From Sphingobacteriales bacterium (lineage in GTDB: Bacteria > Bacteroidota > Bacteroidia > Chitinophagales > UBA2359), in the NCBI GenBank assembly GCA_016711295.1, contig JADJTE010000006.1:186001-250000 (forward strand): a stretch of 64,000 nt of DNA, given 5' to 3'. A program made the translations under genes and the position numbers. Below the pieces are notes generated by a model that worked only from the letters and a program-made list of their open reading frames with translations, was not told where the DNA came from and did not search any database. Shown here piece after piece: positions 49,389-62,199 of this stretch; the stretch's first letter is position 1; each line of letters begins with the position of its first letter.

Positions 49389-50126
49389 TTACAAAAACAT
49401 AGCCGCTATCACGTAATCAGCTATCAGTATCAAAATATCGGAAAACACAACAGCGCGGGTACTTGCTTCGCCTATTTGTATGGCTCCGCCCTTGACGGTA
49501 TAGCCTTGGTAGCAAGATACCGACGATAAAATAAAGCCAAAAATGCAGCCTTTGATAAGCATCAAAATACTATTAAAGGGCAGGTAAAAGCTTTTCAAAC
49601 CTACCTCGAACTGCCCCGATGTGGTGATACCCGTAAGTACGACTGCCATCCAGCCGCCTATCATGCCCAATGCTGCCGCCATAATTACGAGCGAGGGAAT
49701 CATCAGCACCATTGCCACTATTTTAGTGCCTACCAAGTAAGTGGGCGTATTGACTCCCATAATTTCAAGGGCATCTATCTGTTCGGAAATGCGCATATTG
49801 CCCAATTCCGATGCCATATTAGAACCCGCCTTGCCCGCCAACATGACAGCCGTCATAGTAGGTGCCATTTCGATAAGCATTGTATCGCGCACAATATAGC
49901 CCACATAATACATGGGTACAAAAAAATCTCTGACCTGGTAGGCAAATTGCAAAGCCGTCACCGCCCCGATAAATAGGGCTACAATAGCTACAATAGGAAT
50001 AGATTGTATGCCTACAATGTTCATCTGTCGAAATAGCTCGCGCCAATACATGCCAATATTTTCCGGTCGCCTAAATATGCGACTTAGCAAGCTAATATAT
50101 GCACCAAAATGATGTAAGGTATTCAT
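49389..50126 (-). CDS. MlaE family ABC transporter permease, paralogue 2
   Basis: 245 residues from the ATG at 50126. Same family as the gene at 20785: FRQMNIVGIQSIPIVAIVALFIGAV, EMAPTMTAVMLAGKAGSNMASELGNMRISEQIDALEIMGVN and SSVSCYQGYTVKGGAIQIGEAST. The two differ at many positions, so the duplication is old. Again no MlaF or MlaD gene is adjacent. Intact frame; purA follows after 114 bp. Confidence 0.92.
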   Translation of the reverse strand: MNTLHHFGAYISLLSRIFRRPENIGMYWRELFRQMNIVGIQSIPIVAIVALFIGAVTALQFAYQVRDFFVPMYYVGYIVRDTMLIEMAPTMTAVMLAGKAGSNMASELGNMRISEQIDALEIMGVNTPTYLVGTKIVAMVLMIPSLVIMAAALGMIGGWMAVVLTGITTSGQFEVGLKSFYLPFNSILMLIKGCIFGFILSSVSCYQGYTVKGGAIQIGEASTRAVVFSDILILIADYVIAAMFL

Positions 50127-50527
50127 AAGACAGAGCGCGAAACAAGGCGATAAGGGCAAAGGTACGCCATAAAAACATAGAAAGGCAACGCTGCCTCATT
50201 TTTTTTCGTTCAAATATCGCCCCAAACTCCAAAAGCCATACTTGAAACAAGATTAGACTACTACATTTTTAAGCATTACCATAATCCTCGCACAACATTG
50301 TTCAATAATACAACTTATAAAGACCAAAAATAGCTGCCAAGGTATTATCTTTGTGTAAGTAATCACGTTTGGTGGTCTTTACTAAACTTAACTTTATAGG
50401 CAAATGCCTAAAAAAAAGTCAGATATAGTAAAATATTCGTGTAAATTCATGTAATTCGTGGCATTTTTTTTACATTTCATTTTTAATAATCAATTTATCT
50501 CTAAAAACCAAAATACCTTATTGTATC
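50127..50527 (+). other. Intergenic region before the giant T9SS gene 1
   Basis: 401 bp. It holds one candidate -7 box, TATCTTTG at 50346-50353, about 175 bp before the start codon at 50528. No gene or element copy recognised. Confidence 0.45.
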
Positions 50528-53500
50528 ATGAAAAAAATCAATTACTTGCTTGGTTGGCTGTTATTCTTGGCTATGGCTATCGTTGCCCAAGCACAAGTAA
50601 CGCTACCGCAAAGCGGCGAAGCTCCGCTACAAACCGCCTGTACGGGCACTATTTTAGACAGTGGCGGGACAGAAGACTACCAAGATGGCGTTAATTCGAG
50701 CGTAACCATCTCTCCCAACGCACAAAACGTATCCGTATCGTTCAGCGAGTTCGCCTTAGAATCGTGCTGCGACCGAGTGCGCCTCTATGACGGAGCAACT
50801 ACTGCCGCACCCCTCATCGCTGAACTTGGTATGGAATTGCCCGGCGACAACGTCTATTCCTCTACGGGCTCTTCGATGACCGTACAATTTACGACCGACG
50901 GCTCGGTGACACAAGCCGGATTTGTCCTCAATTGGGAGGTAGAAGGTGCTGAATTAGATGCCACTTTCTTGCCCAGCGATGCTAACCCACCTGCCAACAT
51001 ACCCGTCCTGTTTATGGCAACGGCAGGTTGCGCCGAGTTTGCTTGGGATTTCGGCGATGGGGCTACCTCCACCGAATCAGACCCCACGCATACCTATACC
51101 GCACCGGGCACCTATACTGTCTCGCTCGTTGTCACTAGCGACTTGGGCGAGCAAGACACCTATTCGAGCCAAATCGTAGTGCAAGACTTTGGCGACATTA
51201 GTGCTACGCCAGGTGCGTTTTCGGGCACATTGCCCTATCAAGGCGACTCTATCGTTGCACCACTCACTATCACCAACAACGGCGACGGACCATTAGAGTA
51301 TAGCATCGAAGGCGGCGCACTGCAATCCGACAAGGGACTAAACCTACTATCGCTCACCAATTTCAGCACCACCGATTATCCCAAAGTGCTGACGGCTATC
51401 AATACCTATTTCGACGATTATATACTCGAAGAAGCCGCTCCTGCCAACGTAACCGAGCTAAACGACCTGCTCGCAGGAGCGGACATCGTATTGCTGCCCG
51501 AAACCGAAGACTGCAACGTATCTTTGTTTGCCGCTTTTGGTCCTGCGCTCAATGCTTTTGCCGAGCAAGGCGGCACCATCATCGTCATTGGTGCTAACGA
51601 AGGCGATTGCATCTTTGCTACTAACCTGTTCGACGGCACGCATGAGGCGGGCGCGGGTGGTACGACCACATCGGCACTCAACATTAGCCTGCCCGAAGAC
51701 CCTTTGTTACAAGGTATTATTGCGCCTTATGCCGTACAGGTCAATACATTTGTCTATAACCTTACTAATGACGACGCAGTACGTGTATTAGAATCAGCAG
51801 ACGCAAAAGACGTAATGGCTTATCGAAATATCGGCGATGGACGAGCCATATTTATTGGTCATGACTATAAATTTTCTAACGCCAATATGAAACGCCTCGT
51901 CTCTAATGCCGTTAAAACATCACAAGGGGCGGCTCGTGGCTCTACTTGTCGCAACTAAGCGGCACATTAGCACCCGGGCGAAAGCGTGACTATCGACGTA
52001 GAACTCAATGCCAACTACGTATGCGGCGGCTTGTACGAACAAGACCTCACCATTTATAGCAACGACTCCGACCAACCCCAAATCACTATTCCGTGTAGCT
52101 TAGAAATAGAGGGTACGCCCAGCTATTCGGCATCTGCCACGAGTTTCGATTTTGGCGAATTGCAACAATTTGATACCAATACGCAACCACTTATCATTAA
52201 CAACCCCGGAAACTACGAACTAAACGTAGATATCACATCGAGCAATGCGGGCTTTGTCGTAGAGCCTTCTACGTTCACAGTGCCTGGCTGCGACGGTAGC
52301 ATCACAGTAGCCGTAACCTTTGCGCCCTTAGAAGTACAGACCTATACGGGCACGCTCACCATTCAGACCAATGCCGCGCCTTTCCCATTCACCATTCCGC
52401 TGACGGGCAGTAGCGTGGGTGCTCCTATCACGAGCATTACACCCAATCCTATTGAGGTATCGGTTATGACGGGCGAAACCACCACACAAGACATTACCAT
52501 CAGCAATACAGGTATTGGACCGCTTACGTATAATATCGATACATCGGGTTTTGATTCAAGTGTAGATGTGGTTATATTTAACAATCCCAGCATTGAATTA
52601 CAATTTATCACTAACCTCAATACTATTTTAAGCGATTATTTTCCCGGGCAATATACTAGCACGAATACCAATGCAGTATCGGCTAACCAATTGAGTGCAG
52701 CATTAGAAAACGCCGACATTTTTGTCGTACCTACTACGTTTGATATTGCTACGGTGCAATTATTTGCTGGTTTTGGCAATGTCTTGCAAAATTTTGCCGA
52801 CCAAGGTGGTACGGTTCTATTCTTTGGTACAATGGCTTGGAATGGTGCTAACTATCAAGCCCCTATTACCGAAAGTGGTTTATTCCCCGACGCTTTATTG
52901 GCTTTCAATTCAGGCGACTTTATCACTCTACCCGACCCCAATCACCCTTTGGTAGACGACTTAAATGGTTCGTTTGAGAGCAACGGTTTTTATGCCCTGC
53001 AATTGCCCGACTCTTTCGACGGTATTTCCTTGCTCGACCAAACCGAATTTCCGGGCGAACCAGGCAGCGGTGGTTCTATTTTAGCAAGCCGCGACATCGG
53101 CCAAGGACGCGCTATATTCTTTGGGTCTAGCAGCATGGGATTTCCGAGCGACCACGACCGTTTCGTATTCCGCAATATCGTACAATGGACAAAAACGACC
53201 CGCCTTGCCGAATGGCTCGACCTGAACGGCGTAGTAACCGACGGCTATATCCCGTCGAACCAAACGGGTGTATTGACGGCTACTTTTGACAGCGGCAACC
53301 TCTTAGGCGGCGTTTATACCACCGAAATAGAAGTAGTCACTAACGACCCCGTGCAACCCACCATCACTATTCCCGTGATAATGACTGTTATCGGTGTGCC
53401 GCAAATATCGGTCGATGTATTATCGCTCGATTACGGTGCTTTGGTCATTGGCGATAACGACGGACAAAGCATTACAATAAGCAACCCTGGTACGGATAAT

Positions 53501-56006
53501 CTGATTATCAATAGCATCAGCACGTCTGACCCTGCATTTACGACATCGGCATCGTCGCTCACTATTCCGCCTTTTGGTAGTGCTAACTTGACGGTGACGT
53601 TTGCACCCGCCGCTATTCAGAACTATAATGCCACTTTGAGCCTTGATAATAACGCTACTGACCTCACTATTGCCCTGACTGGACAAGGACAAGGCGCACC
53701 CATTAGCAGCGCGTCGCCCGACCAAATTTCGGTGAGTTTAGAAGAAGGGCAAACCAGCAGCCAAAGCGTTACGTTGAGCAATGGCGCAGCGGCAGCAGGC
53801 AATTTCAGTTGGGTGGTCAATGGCGACGGTGCGCCACAGGTAGTGTTATTGCGCTATGGATCCGACCAATTTTTATTCAACAACCTACTGAGCTACTTGG
53901 CAACCTACGCACCTACTGCTATCAATACCGAATTTAATAGTAACAACGCCCAAGAGCTTGGCGATGTATTAGAAGGCAAAGACCTCATTATTATACCTCA
54001 ACAACAACAAACCCCGTCCGTATTAGCTGCTATGGCTGCCTTCGGTCCCGTATTAACCGAATTTGTCGCCAATGGTGGTTCGGTCTTATTCGCGGGTTCG
54101 TTCTGCGACCAATGTATTAATAATACAGGTTTGCTCACGGGCAATTATTTTACGAGCTTATTCGGAGGCACTCCTATGACCATATTAGACGAAAGCCACC
54201 CGATGACAGCAGGTATTCCCGATGGCTATATACCGTTCTATAATGTCACGGCTTGGCAATTTAGTAATCCCGGTTTTGTTACCTTGGCTACCGACCCAAC
54301 GGGCGAGGGTACTGCCATAGGCTATTTGCCCACTGACGGAGGTAATATTCTGTTTTGGGGCTTTGACTTCAACTCTTTGAACGATGTCGTGATGGGTGCT
54401 TCGTTGGGCACTACCGTCAGTTTTGGCGCAGGCGAACTACCTGATTGGCTCACCATAACACCGTTTAGCGGCACTACTCCTTCGGGGCAGAATAGCACAA
54501 TTACGGTCAATTTCGATAGCGAAGGTTTGGCTACGGGTGTGTATCAATATACCATTGTCATCTATACCAACGACCCGCTGAATCCCATTTATACCGTTCC
54601 TTGCACGATGAACGTCATTGCTATGCCCGAAGCCGCTATCGGAGCCAATAGCACTTTGGGCTGCGGTACGGGCACGATACAGTTTAGCGACGAAACCGCC
54701 AACGTAGCCACCTCTTGGTCTTGGAACTTCGGCGACGGCGCGACCTCGACCGAACAAAACCCAAGCCATACTTATGCGGCTAACGGCACCTACACCGTAA
54801 CGCTAAATGCTTGTAATGATTTGGGCTGCGACGAGATAGTCCTAACCAACTATATCACCATTGATTTGTCCTGCGAGTATGTCGTATTGCCTACTTTCGG
54901 CGAGGTATCAAGTAGCCAATGCAATGGTGTGGTTCAAGACCACGGCGGCGATGGCAATTATTTCGGCAGTGCATTTACTACGTTTACCATCAATACTCCC
55001 GATGCACAAGGCGTAATATTGAGTTTCAGCGAATTTAATACGGGCAACTTCGACTTCCTATTGATTTACCAAGGCGACCAAACCACTGGCACGCTTGTTG
55101 CAACGCTCAACGGTATGGCTATCCCCGAATCTCTTACCATAGAAGGTCCGCTCACCACTATCTTGTGGCAGTCTGAGAGTTTCCAAAACCTACCTGGATT
55201 TACGCTCAATTGGCAATGTATAGCTCCCACTGTGCCGCCTATTCCCAATTTCAGTTCAGAAGTGATAGTAGAATGTTTGGGGCAAGTACAATTTACCGAT
55301 TTATCGAGCAATTACCCCAACACTTATACTTGGGATTTCGGCGACGGTACGACCTCTGACGAGGAAAATCCCGAACATTTCTACGCCGCAAGCGGAACGT
55401 ATGACGTAACCCTGAACGCCTGCAACCCAATAGGCTGCGAAGAGGTGACAATACCCGTCACTATCCAAAATGTACTGTTTGTCGATGTCAATATACCTTA
55501 TTGCACCAACGTCAATACGCCCGTATTGCTCGACGATAATACCATAGGCGCAGTAGATTGGACTTGGGTGTTCGGCAACGGAAACGGTGCGCAAGGTTTA
55601 GCCAGCCCCATTACTTTTTACTCTACGCCTGGCACCTATACCATTACGCTGACCGTGACCAATGCCAACGGCTGCGAGCGAACCATTACCCAAGACATCA
55701 TTATCGTACCCGCTGGGCAGCCTTGCCCCGTATCGGTACAAAACCCCAACTTGGAGGCAGGCGTATCGGTATCGCCCAACCCGACAACGGGTTTATTCAG
55801 TATCGATTATGCGTTTGATGGTGTGCAAAACATCGGCTACCGCGTGTTTGATTGCCATAGGGCGCGAAGTGGCAAGCAACCAAGCCATACGCGCGACAAG
55901 CAGCTACCATACCGACATCGACTTGGCAGTACAGCCCGCAGGCATGTATTTTGTAGTACTACAAACAAGTGAAGGCGCAATCACTAAACGCATTATGGTC
56001 GAATAA
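50528..56006 (+). CDS. Giant T9SS-secreted CUB/PKD/Ig protein with three Rossmann-like domains, copy 1, three frameshifts
   Basis: About 1,825 residues. Order: signal peptide (1-23), CUB-like (about 36-138, with SCCDRVRLYDG), PKD (141-221, AWDFGDGATST), a first alpha/beta domain (269-469, ADIVLLPETEDCN and AEQGGTIIVIG), Ig/ASH-like domains (470-675), a second alpha/beta domain (678-890), ASH-like (890-1100), a third (1103-1298), Ig-like, PKD (1366-1447), CUB-like (1449-1567), two PKD (1569-1729), and T9SS type A sorting (1741-1825, VSVSPNPTTGLFSIDY). The alpha/beta domains resemble class I amidotransferase/ThuA folds, but I see no conserved catalytic cysteine. Comparison with copy 2 shows single-base indels at about 51930, 51976 and 55853. 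A terminator follows. Probably a cell-surface adhesin or polymer-binding protein; the role is inferred. Confidence 0.85.
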
Positions 56007-56061
56007 ATAGATTATCACAAGCAGATAAAACCGTATCATAGCTCTTTTGCCTGCTTATCCG

Positions 56062-56100
56062 CGCCCCGATAGCATTTTCTATGCTATCGGGGCGTTTTTT
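56062..56100 (+). terminator. Rho-independent terminator after giant gene 1
   Basis: 13-bp stem CGCCCCGATAGCA/TGCTATCGGGGCG, loop TTTTCTA, then TTTTTT at 56095-56100. Confidence 0.92.
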
Positions 56101-56113
56101 GCCAATTTTGCAC

Positions 56114-56121
56114 TATATTTG
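56114..56121 (+). promoter_or_regulatory. Candidate -7 box for giant gene 2
   Basis: TATATTTG between the terminator and the start codon at 56213. Suggests the second copy has its own promoter. Confidence 0.45.
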
Positions 56122-56212
56122 CCGCTTAATTGTTCTAAACTCGCCTCTACAACTTATCCAGTTTACTTATGAGCAAACCCCAACAAGATTTTGAGGCAAA
56201 ACAACAAAACAC

Positions 56213-59200
56213 ATGAAAAAAATCATTTACTTACTTAACGCTTGGTTACTGCTGGGTATGGCGGTTGTTGTCCAAGCACAAGTAACGCTACCCCAAAGCG
56301 GCGAAGCCGCTACAAACCGCCTGCACGGGCACCATTTTAGACAGCGGCGGGACAGATGTTTACCAAAATAGCGTTAATTCGAGCGTAACTATCTCTCCCA
56401 ACGCCCAAAGTGTATCCGTATCGTTCAGCGAGTTTGCCTTAGAAACATGCTGCGACCGAGTGCGCCTCTATGACGGAGCAACTACTGCCGCACCCCTCAT
56501 CGTTGAGCTGGGTTCAACATTGCCCGGCGACAACGTCTATTCCTCTACTGGCTCTTCGATGACGTACAATTTACGACCGACGGCTCGGTGACACAAGCAG
56601 GATTTGTGCTCAATTGGGAGGTAGAAGGCGCTGAATTAGATGCCACTTTCTTGCCCAGCGATGCTAACCCACCTGCCAACGTACCCGTTCTGTTTATGGC
56701 AACGGCAGGTTGCGCCGAGTTTGCTTGGGATTTCGGCGATGGAACTACCTCCACCGAACCCGACCCCACGCATACCTATACCGCACCGGGCACCTATACC
56801 GTCTCGCTCGTTGTCACCAACGACTTGGGCGAGCAAGACACTTATTCGAGCCAAATCGTCGTGCAAGACTTTGGCGACATTAGCGCTACGCCAGGTGCAT
56901 TTTCGGGCACATTGCCCTATCAAGGCGACTCTATCGTTGCACCGCTCACTATCACCAACAACGGAGACGGATCATTAGAATATAGCATCGAAGGCGGCGC
57001 ACTGCAATCCGACAAGGGGCTAAACCTGCTATCGCTCACCAATTTCAGCACTACCGATTATCCCAAAGTGCTGACGGCTATCAATACCTATTTCGACGAT
57101 TATGTACTCGAAGAGGCTGCCCCCGCCAACGTAACCGAGCTAAACGACCTGCTCACAGGAGCGGACATCGTATTGCTGCCCGAAACCGAAGACTGCAATG
57201 TATCGCTGTTTACTGCTTTTGGTCCTGCGCTCAATGCTTTTGCCGAGCAAGGCGGCACCATCATCATCATTGGTGCTAACGAAGGCGATTGTATCTTTGC
57301 TACCAACTTGTTCGACGGCACGCATGAGGCGGGCGCGGGTGGTACGACCACTTCTCCACTCAATATTAGCCTGCCCGAAGACCCTTTGTTACAAAGCGTT
57401 GTCGCACCTTATCCCGTGCAAGTTAATACTTTTGTCTACGACTTTACTAATGCTGACGTAGTACGTGCCTTAGAATCGGCAGATTCTAAAGATGTAATGG
57501 CTTATCGAAATATCGGCGATGGACGAGCCATATTTATTGGTCATGACTATAAATTTTCTAATGCCAATATGAAACGCCTCGTCTCTAATGCCGTTAAAAC
57601 ATCACAAGGGAGCGGCTCGTGGCTCTACTTGTCGCAACTAAGCGGCACATTGGCACCCGGCGAAAGCGTGACCATAGACGTAGAACTCAATGCCAACTAC
57701 GTATGCGGTGGCTTGTATGAACAAGACCTCACCATTTATAGCAACGACCCCGACCAACCTCAAATCACTATTCCGTGTAGCTTAGATATACAGGGAACGC
57801 CCAGCTATTCGGCATCTGCCACGAGTTTCGATTTTGGCGAATTGCAACAATTTGATACCAATACGCAACAACTCATTATCAATAACCCCGGAAACTACGA
57901 ACTAAACGTAAGCATCACATCGAGCAATGCGGGCTTTGTCGTAGAGCCTTCTACGTTCACAGTGCCCGGCTGCGACGGTAGCATCACAGTAGCCGTAACC
58001 TTTGCGCCCTTAGAAGTACAGACCTATACGGGCACGCTCACCATTCAGACCAATGCCGCGCCTTTCCCATTCACCATTCCGCTGACGGGCAATAGCGTGG
58101 GTGCTCCTATCACGAGCATTACACCCAATCCTATCGAGGTATCGGTTATGACGGGCGAAACCACCACACAGGACATTACTATCAGCAATACAGGCATTGG
58201 ACCGCTCACGTATAATATAGATACTGCCAATTTTGACCCTATTATTGATATTGTCATTTTCAACAACCCCAATACCGATGCCAATGCCATTACGAATATT
58301 AATGCCAATTTGGCGGCTAATTTTTCGGGGCAATACGAAGCGACCAATACCGCAGCAAGCTCGCCCACTCAATTGAGTGCGGCACTCGAAAATGCAGATA
58401 TTTTTATCGTACCTTCTGTCTTTAATGCGGCTACGGCGGCTACATTCGCTACTTTTGGGTCAGTATTACAAAACTTTGTCGCCGAAGGCGGTACGGTTCT
58501 ATTCTTTGGCACAATGGCTTGGAATGGTAGCGTCTATCAAGCCCCTGCTACGGAAAGTGGTCTATTCCCCGGTGCTTTATTAGCATTTAATTCGGGCGAC
58601 CTCATCTCCCTATCCGACCCCAACCACCCCTTGGTAGACGACTTAGAGGGTTCGTTTGAGAGCAGTGGCTTTTATGCCCTGCAATTGCCTGACACTTTTG
58701 ATGGTATTTCCTTGCTCGACCAAACCGAATTTCCGGGCAACCAGGCAGCGGTGGTTCTATTTTGGCAAGCCGCGACATCGGTCAAGGACGCGCTATATTC
58801 TTTGGGTCCAATGGATTTGGTTTTGCCTCTGATGATGACGATTTAGTATTCCGCAATATCATACAATGGACAAAAACTACCCGCCTCGCCGAATGGCTCG
58901 ACCTGAATGGCGTAGTAACAGATGGCTATATCCCGTCGAACCAAACCGGTATATTGACTGCTACCTTTGACAGCGGCAATCTCTTAGGCGGCGTTTATAC
59001 CACCGAAATAGAAGTAGTCACTAACGACCCCGTGCAACCCACCATCACTATTCCCGTAATAATGACTGTTATCGGTGTGCCGCAAATATCTGCCAATGCT
59101 TTATCGCTCGATTATGGTGCTTTGGTCATTGGCGACAGCGATGCGCAAAGCATTACGATAAGCAACCCTGGTACGGATAATTTGATCATCAATAGTATCA

Positions 59201-61685
59201 GCACGTCTGACCCTGCATTTACGACTTCGGCATCGTCGCTCACTATCCCGCCTTTTGGTAGTGCTAACTTGACGGTGACATTTGCACCCGCCGCTATTCA
59301 GAACTATAACTCTACTTTAAACCTCGATAATAACGCCACTGACCTCACTATTGCCCTGACCGGACAAGGACAAGGCGCACCCATTAGCAGCGTATCGCCC
59401 GACCAAATTTCGGTGAGTTTAGAAGAAGGGCAAACCAGCAGCCAAAGCGTTACGTTGAGCAATGGCGCAGCGGCAGCGGGCAATTTCAGTTGGGTGGTCA
59501 ATGGCGACGGTGCGCCACAAGTATTATTGATGAAATATGGCACCGATGAGTTTTTATTCAACAACCTACTGGGCTACTTGGCAACCTACGCGCCTACTGC
59601 TGTCAATACCGAATTTAATAGCAGCGACCCGCAAGCCCTTGCTAATGCCTTAGAAGGCAAAGACCTGTTGATTATTCCGCAACAAACAGGTACAACGTCT
59701 GTAACAGCGGCAATGACAACATTCGCACCTATCTTAGCCGAATATACCAATAACGGCGGTACGGTCTTGTTTACGGGCAATACCTGCTCGGCTTGTATAT
59801 CCAATACGGGTTTGCTCGCGGGCACCTATTTCACGGGTTTGTTTGGTGGCAACCACATGACCATACTCAATAGCAACCACCCACTGACCGCAGGTATCCC
59901 CGATGCTTATATCCCATTTCTTTAATGTCACAACTTGGCAATTTAGCAATACAGATTTTGTTACCTTAGCTACCGACCCAACAGGTCAGGGTTCAGCCAT
60001 AGGCTACCGCCCAGCGGGCGCGGGCAAGGTATTGTTCTGGGGTTTCGATTTCAATACCATGAACGATGTAGTGATGGGTGCTTCATTGGGTACTACGGTT
60101 AGCTATGGCGCGGGCGAATTGCCCGACTGGCTCAGCATAACACCGTTTAGCGGTACTACTCCTTCGGGGCAAAATAGCACCATTACGGTCAATTTTGATA
60201 GCGAAGGCTTGGCTACGGGTGTTTATCAATATACCATTATTATCTATACCAACGACCCGCTAAACCCCGTTTATACTGTTCCTTGCACGATGAACGTCAT
60301 CGCGCTGCCCGAAGCAGCGTTTAGTGCCGACCAAACCTTTGCTTGTGGCACGGGCACGATACAGTTTAGCGATGAAACTGCCAACGTAGCCACTTCTTGG
60401 TCTTGGGACTTCGGCGACGGCACCACCTCGACCGAACAAAACCCTATCCATACTTATGCGGCAAACGGCTCTTATACTGTAACGCTCGAATCTTGCAATG
60501 ATTTGGGTTGTAGCACCGAAGTCGTTAACAATTATATCGTTATCGATTTGGATTGCCAATCTATCGTATTTCCTACATCAGGCACCCACTCTACGGGACA
60601 ATGTTACGGCTTAATCCAAGACGATGGCGGCGACGGCAACTATACCAATGGTGTAGAAACGACCTATACTATTGCTCCTACGGGTGCGATTAATGTCGTC
60701 CTGACCTTTACGGCGTTCCAAGTAGAAACCTGCTGCGACTATCTGCGCATCTATGACGGTCCTGATTCGTCAAGCCCCCTAATCGGGCAATATACCTCTA
60801 ATCCGGGTACAATTACCTCTACGAGCGATGCCATCACCCCTCAATTGGCATACCGACGGCTCGGTAGCATATACTGGGTTTGAAGCATCTTGGCAATGTA
60901 CTATCGTGAGCGAGCCACCCACGCCTGATTTTGGCTATGAAGTAGTGACCGAGTGCTTGGGGCAAATACAATTTACCGATGAATCGTTCAATTTCCCCGA
61001 TACCTATACTTGGGATTTCGGCGATGGTACAACCTCTGACGAGGAAAACCCAGAACATTTCTACGCTGCAAGCGGAACGTATGACGTAACCCTGAACGCC
61101 TGCAACTTGATAGGCTGCGAAGAAGTGACAATACCTGTTACCATCGAAAACGTATTGTTTGTCGATATCAATATACCCGAATGTACCAACGTAAATACGC
61201 CCGTATTGCTCGACGATAATACCATAGGTGCAGTAGACTGGACTTGGACATTTGGCAACGGAAACGGTGCGCAAGGTTTAGCCAGCCCCATTACTTTTTA
61301 CTCTACGCCTGGCACCTATACCATTACGCTGACCGTGACCAATGCCAACGGCTGCGAGCGAACCATTACCCAAGACATCCTCATCGTACCCGCTGGGCAG
61401 CCCTGCCCCGTATCAGTACAAAACCCCAACTTGGAGGCAGGCGTATCGGTATCGCCCAACCCGACAACGGGTTTATTCAGTATTGATTATGCGTTTGATG
61501 GTGTGCAAAACATCGGCTACCGCGTGTTTGATGCCATTGGGCGCGAGGTGGCAAGCAACCAAGCCATACGCGCTACCAGCAGCTACCATACCGACATCGA
61601 CCTGACAGCACAGCCCGCAGGTATGTATTTTGTGGTACTACAAACAAGCGAAGGCGCAATAACGAAACGCATTATGGTCGAATAA
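56213..61685 (+). CDS. Giant T9SS-secreted CUB/PKD/Ig protein with three Rossmann-like domains, copy 2, several frameshifts
   Basis: Same architecture as copy 1, starting MKKIIYLLNAWLLLGMAVVV and ending with the same T9SS domain (VSVSPNPTTGLFSIDY). Against copy 1 it shows indels near 56306 (two bases missing), 56566 (one missing), 58739 (one missing G), 59925 (extra T) and 60838. The first CUB, PKD and first alpha/beta domain are almost identical to copy 1. The second and third alpha/beta domains are more different, and the second CUB-like domain is clearly different: copy 2 has CCDYLRIYDG, copy 1 has NFDFLLIYQG. A hairpin follows at 61774. Confidence 0.85.
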
Positions 61686-62199
61686 AGGGGTTGATGCGCA
61701 TAGACGCAAAAATTTTCTTGGATTTGACCAAATCCTTGCGGTTTATGCCGCCTACTGCTTATTAATCTACGACAAACCGCCCGACTGAATGTAATAGTTC
61801 AGTCGGGCGGTTTTGATTAGTAGCAGCTTGCTGCCTTGCCAAGTGATAAGAAAATGCGATAAATAACTAATGTCACGCAGTGGTAATGCTACCTAAATGG
61901 CATTAATGAGGCTATTTGAGCTATAAATCCGAGGTTGGAAAAAGAATTGGGTTGTTTTCAATAGATATGTTTCATGTCTGGGGCATTTCTACCGTTTGTG
62001 CAATTGGTGGCTTAAAGGGCGGTTTAGTACAAGTCTTTTTTATTTTCCTCAAACCCTTGATGGCAACGTTTCGGGAGTTTGCGATGGCGGGGTATTTTAG
62101 TACCGAAGTTCAATCGAAGAACGAATGTTGAGCCTTGCACAAATGCCCAATCGAAGCAGTTCAGCCCGCTTTTGGCAGACCCTTGTTACCTGCTGGCTA
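61686..62199. other. Interval after giant gene 2
   Basis: 514 bp. It contains the hairpin at 61774-61814. A 71-codon plus-strand frame (61916-62131) has no recognisable family, so I do not call it a gene. The rest shows nothing clear. Confidence 0.45.
61774..61814 (+). terminator. Hairpin terminator after giant gene 2
   Basis: Perfect 16-bp stem AAACCGCCCGACTGAA/TTCAGTCGGGCGGTTT with loop TGTAATAG, ending in TTTT. Confidence 0.85.

Noticed and set aside
61916..62131. 71-residue plus-strand ORF after giant gene 2
   Set aside because: Two hydrophobic stretches, but no family match and a weak position; could not be supported.
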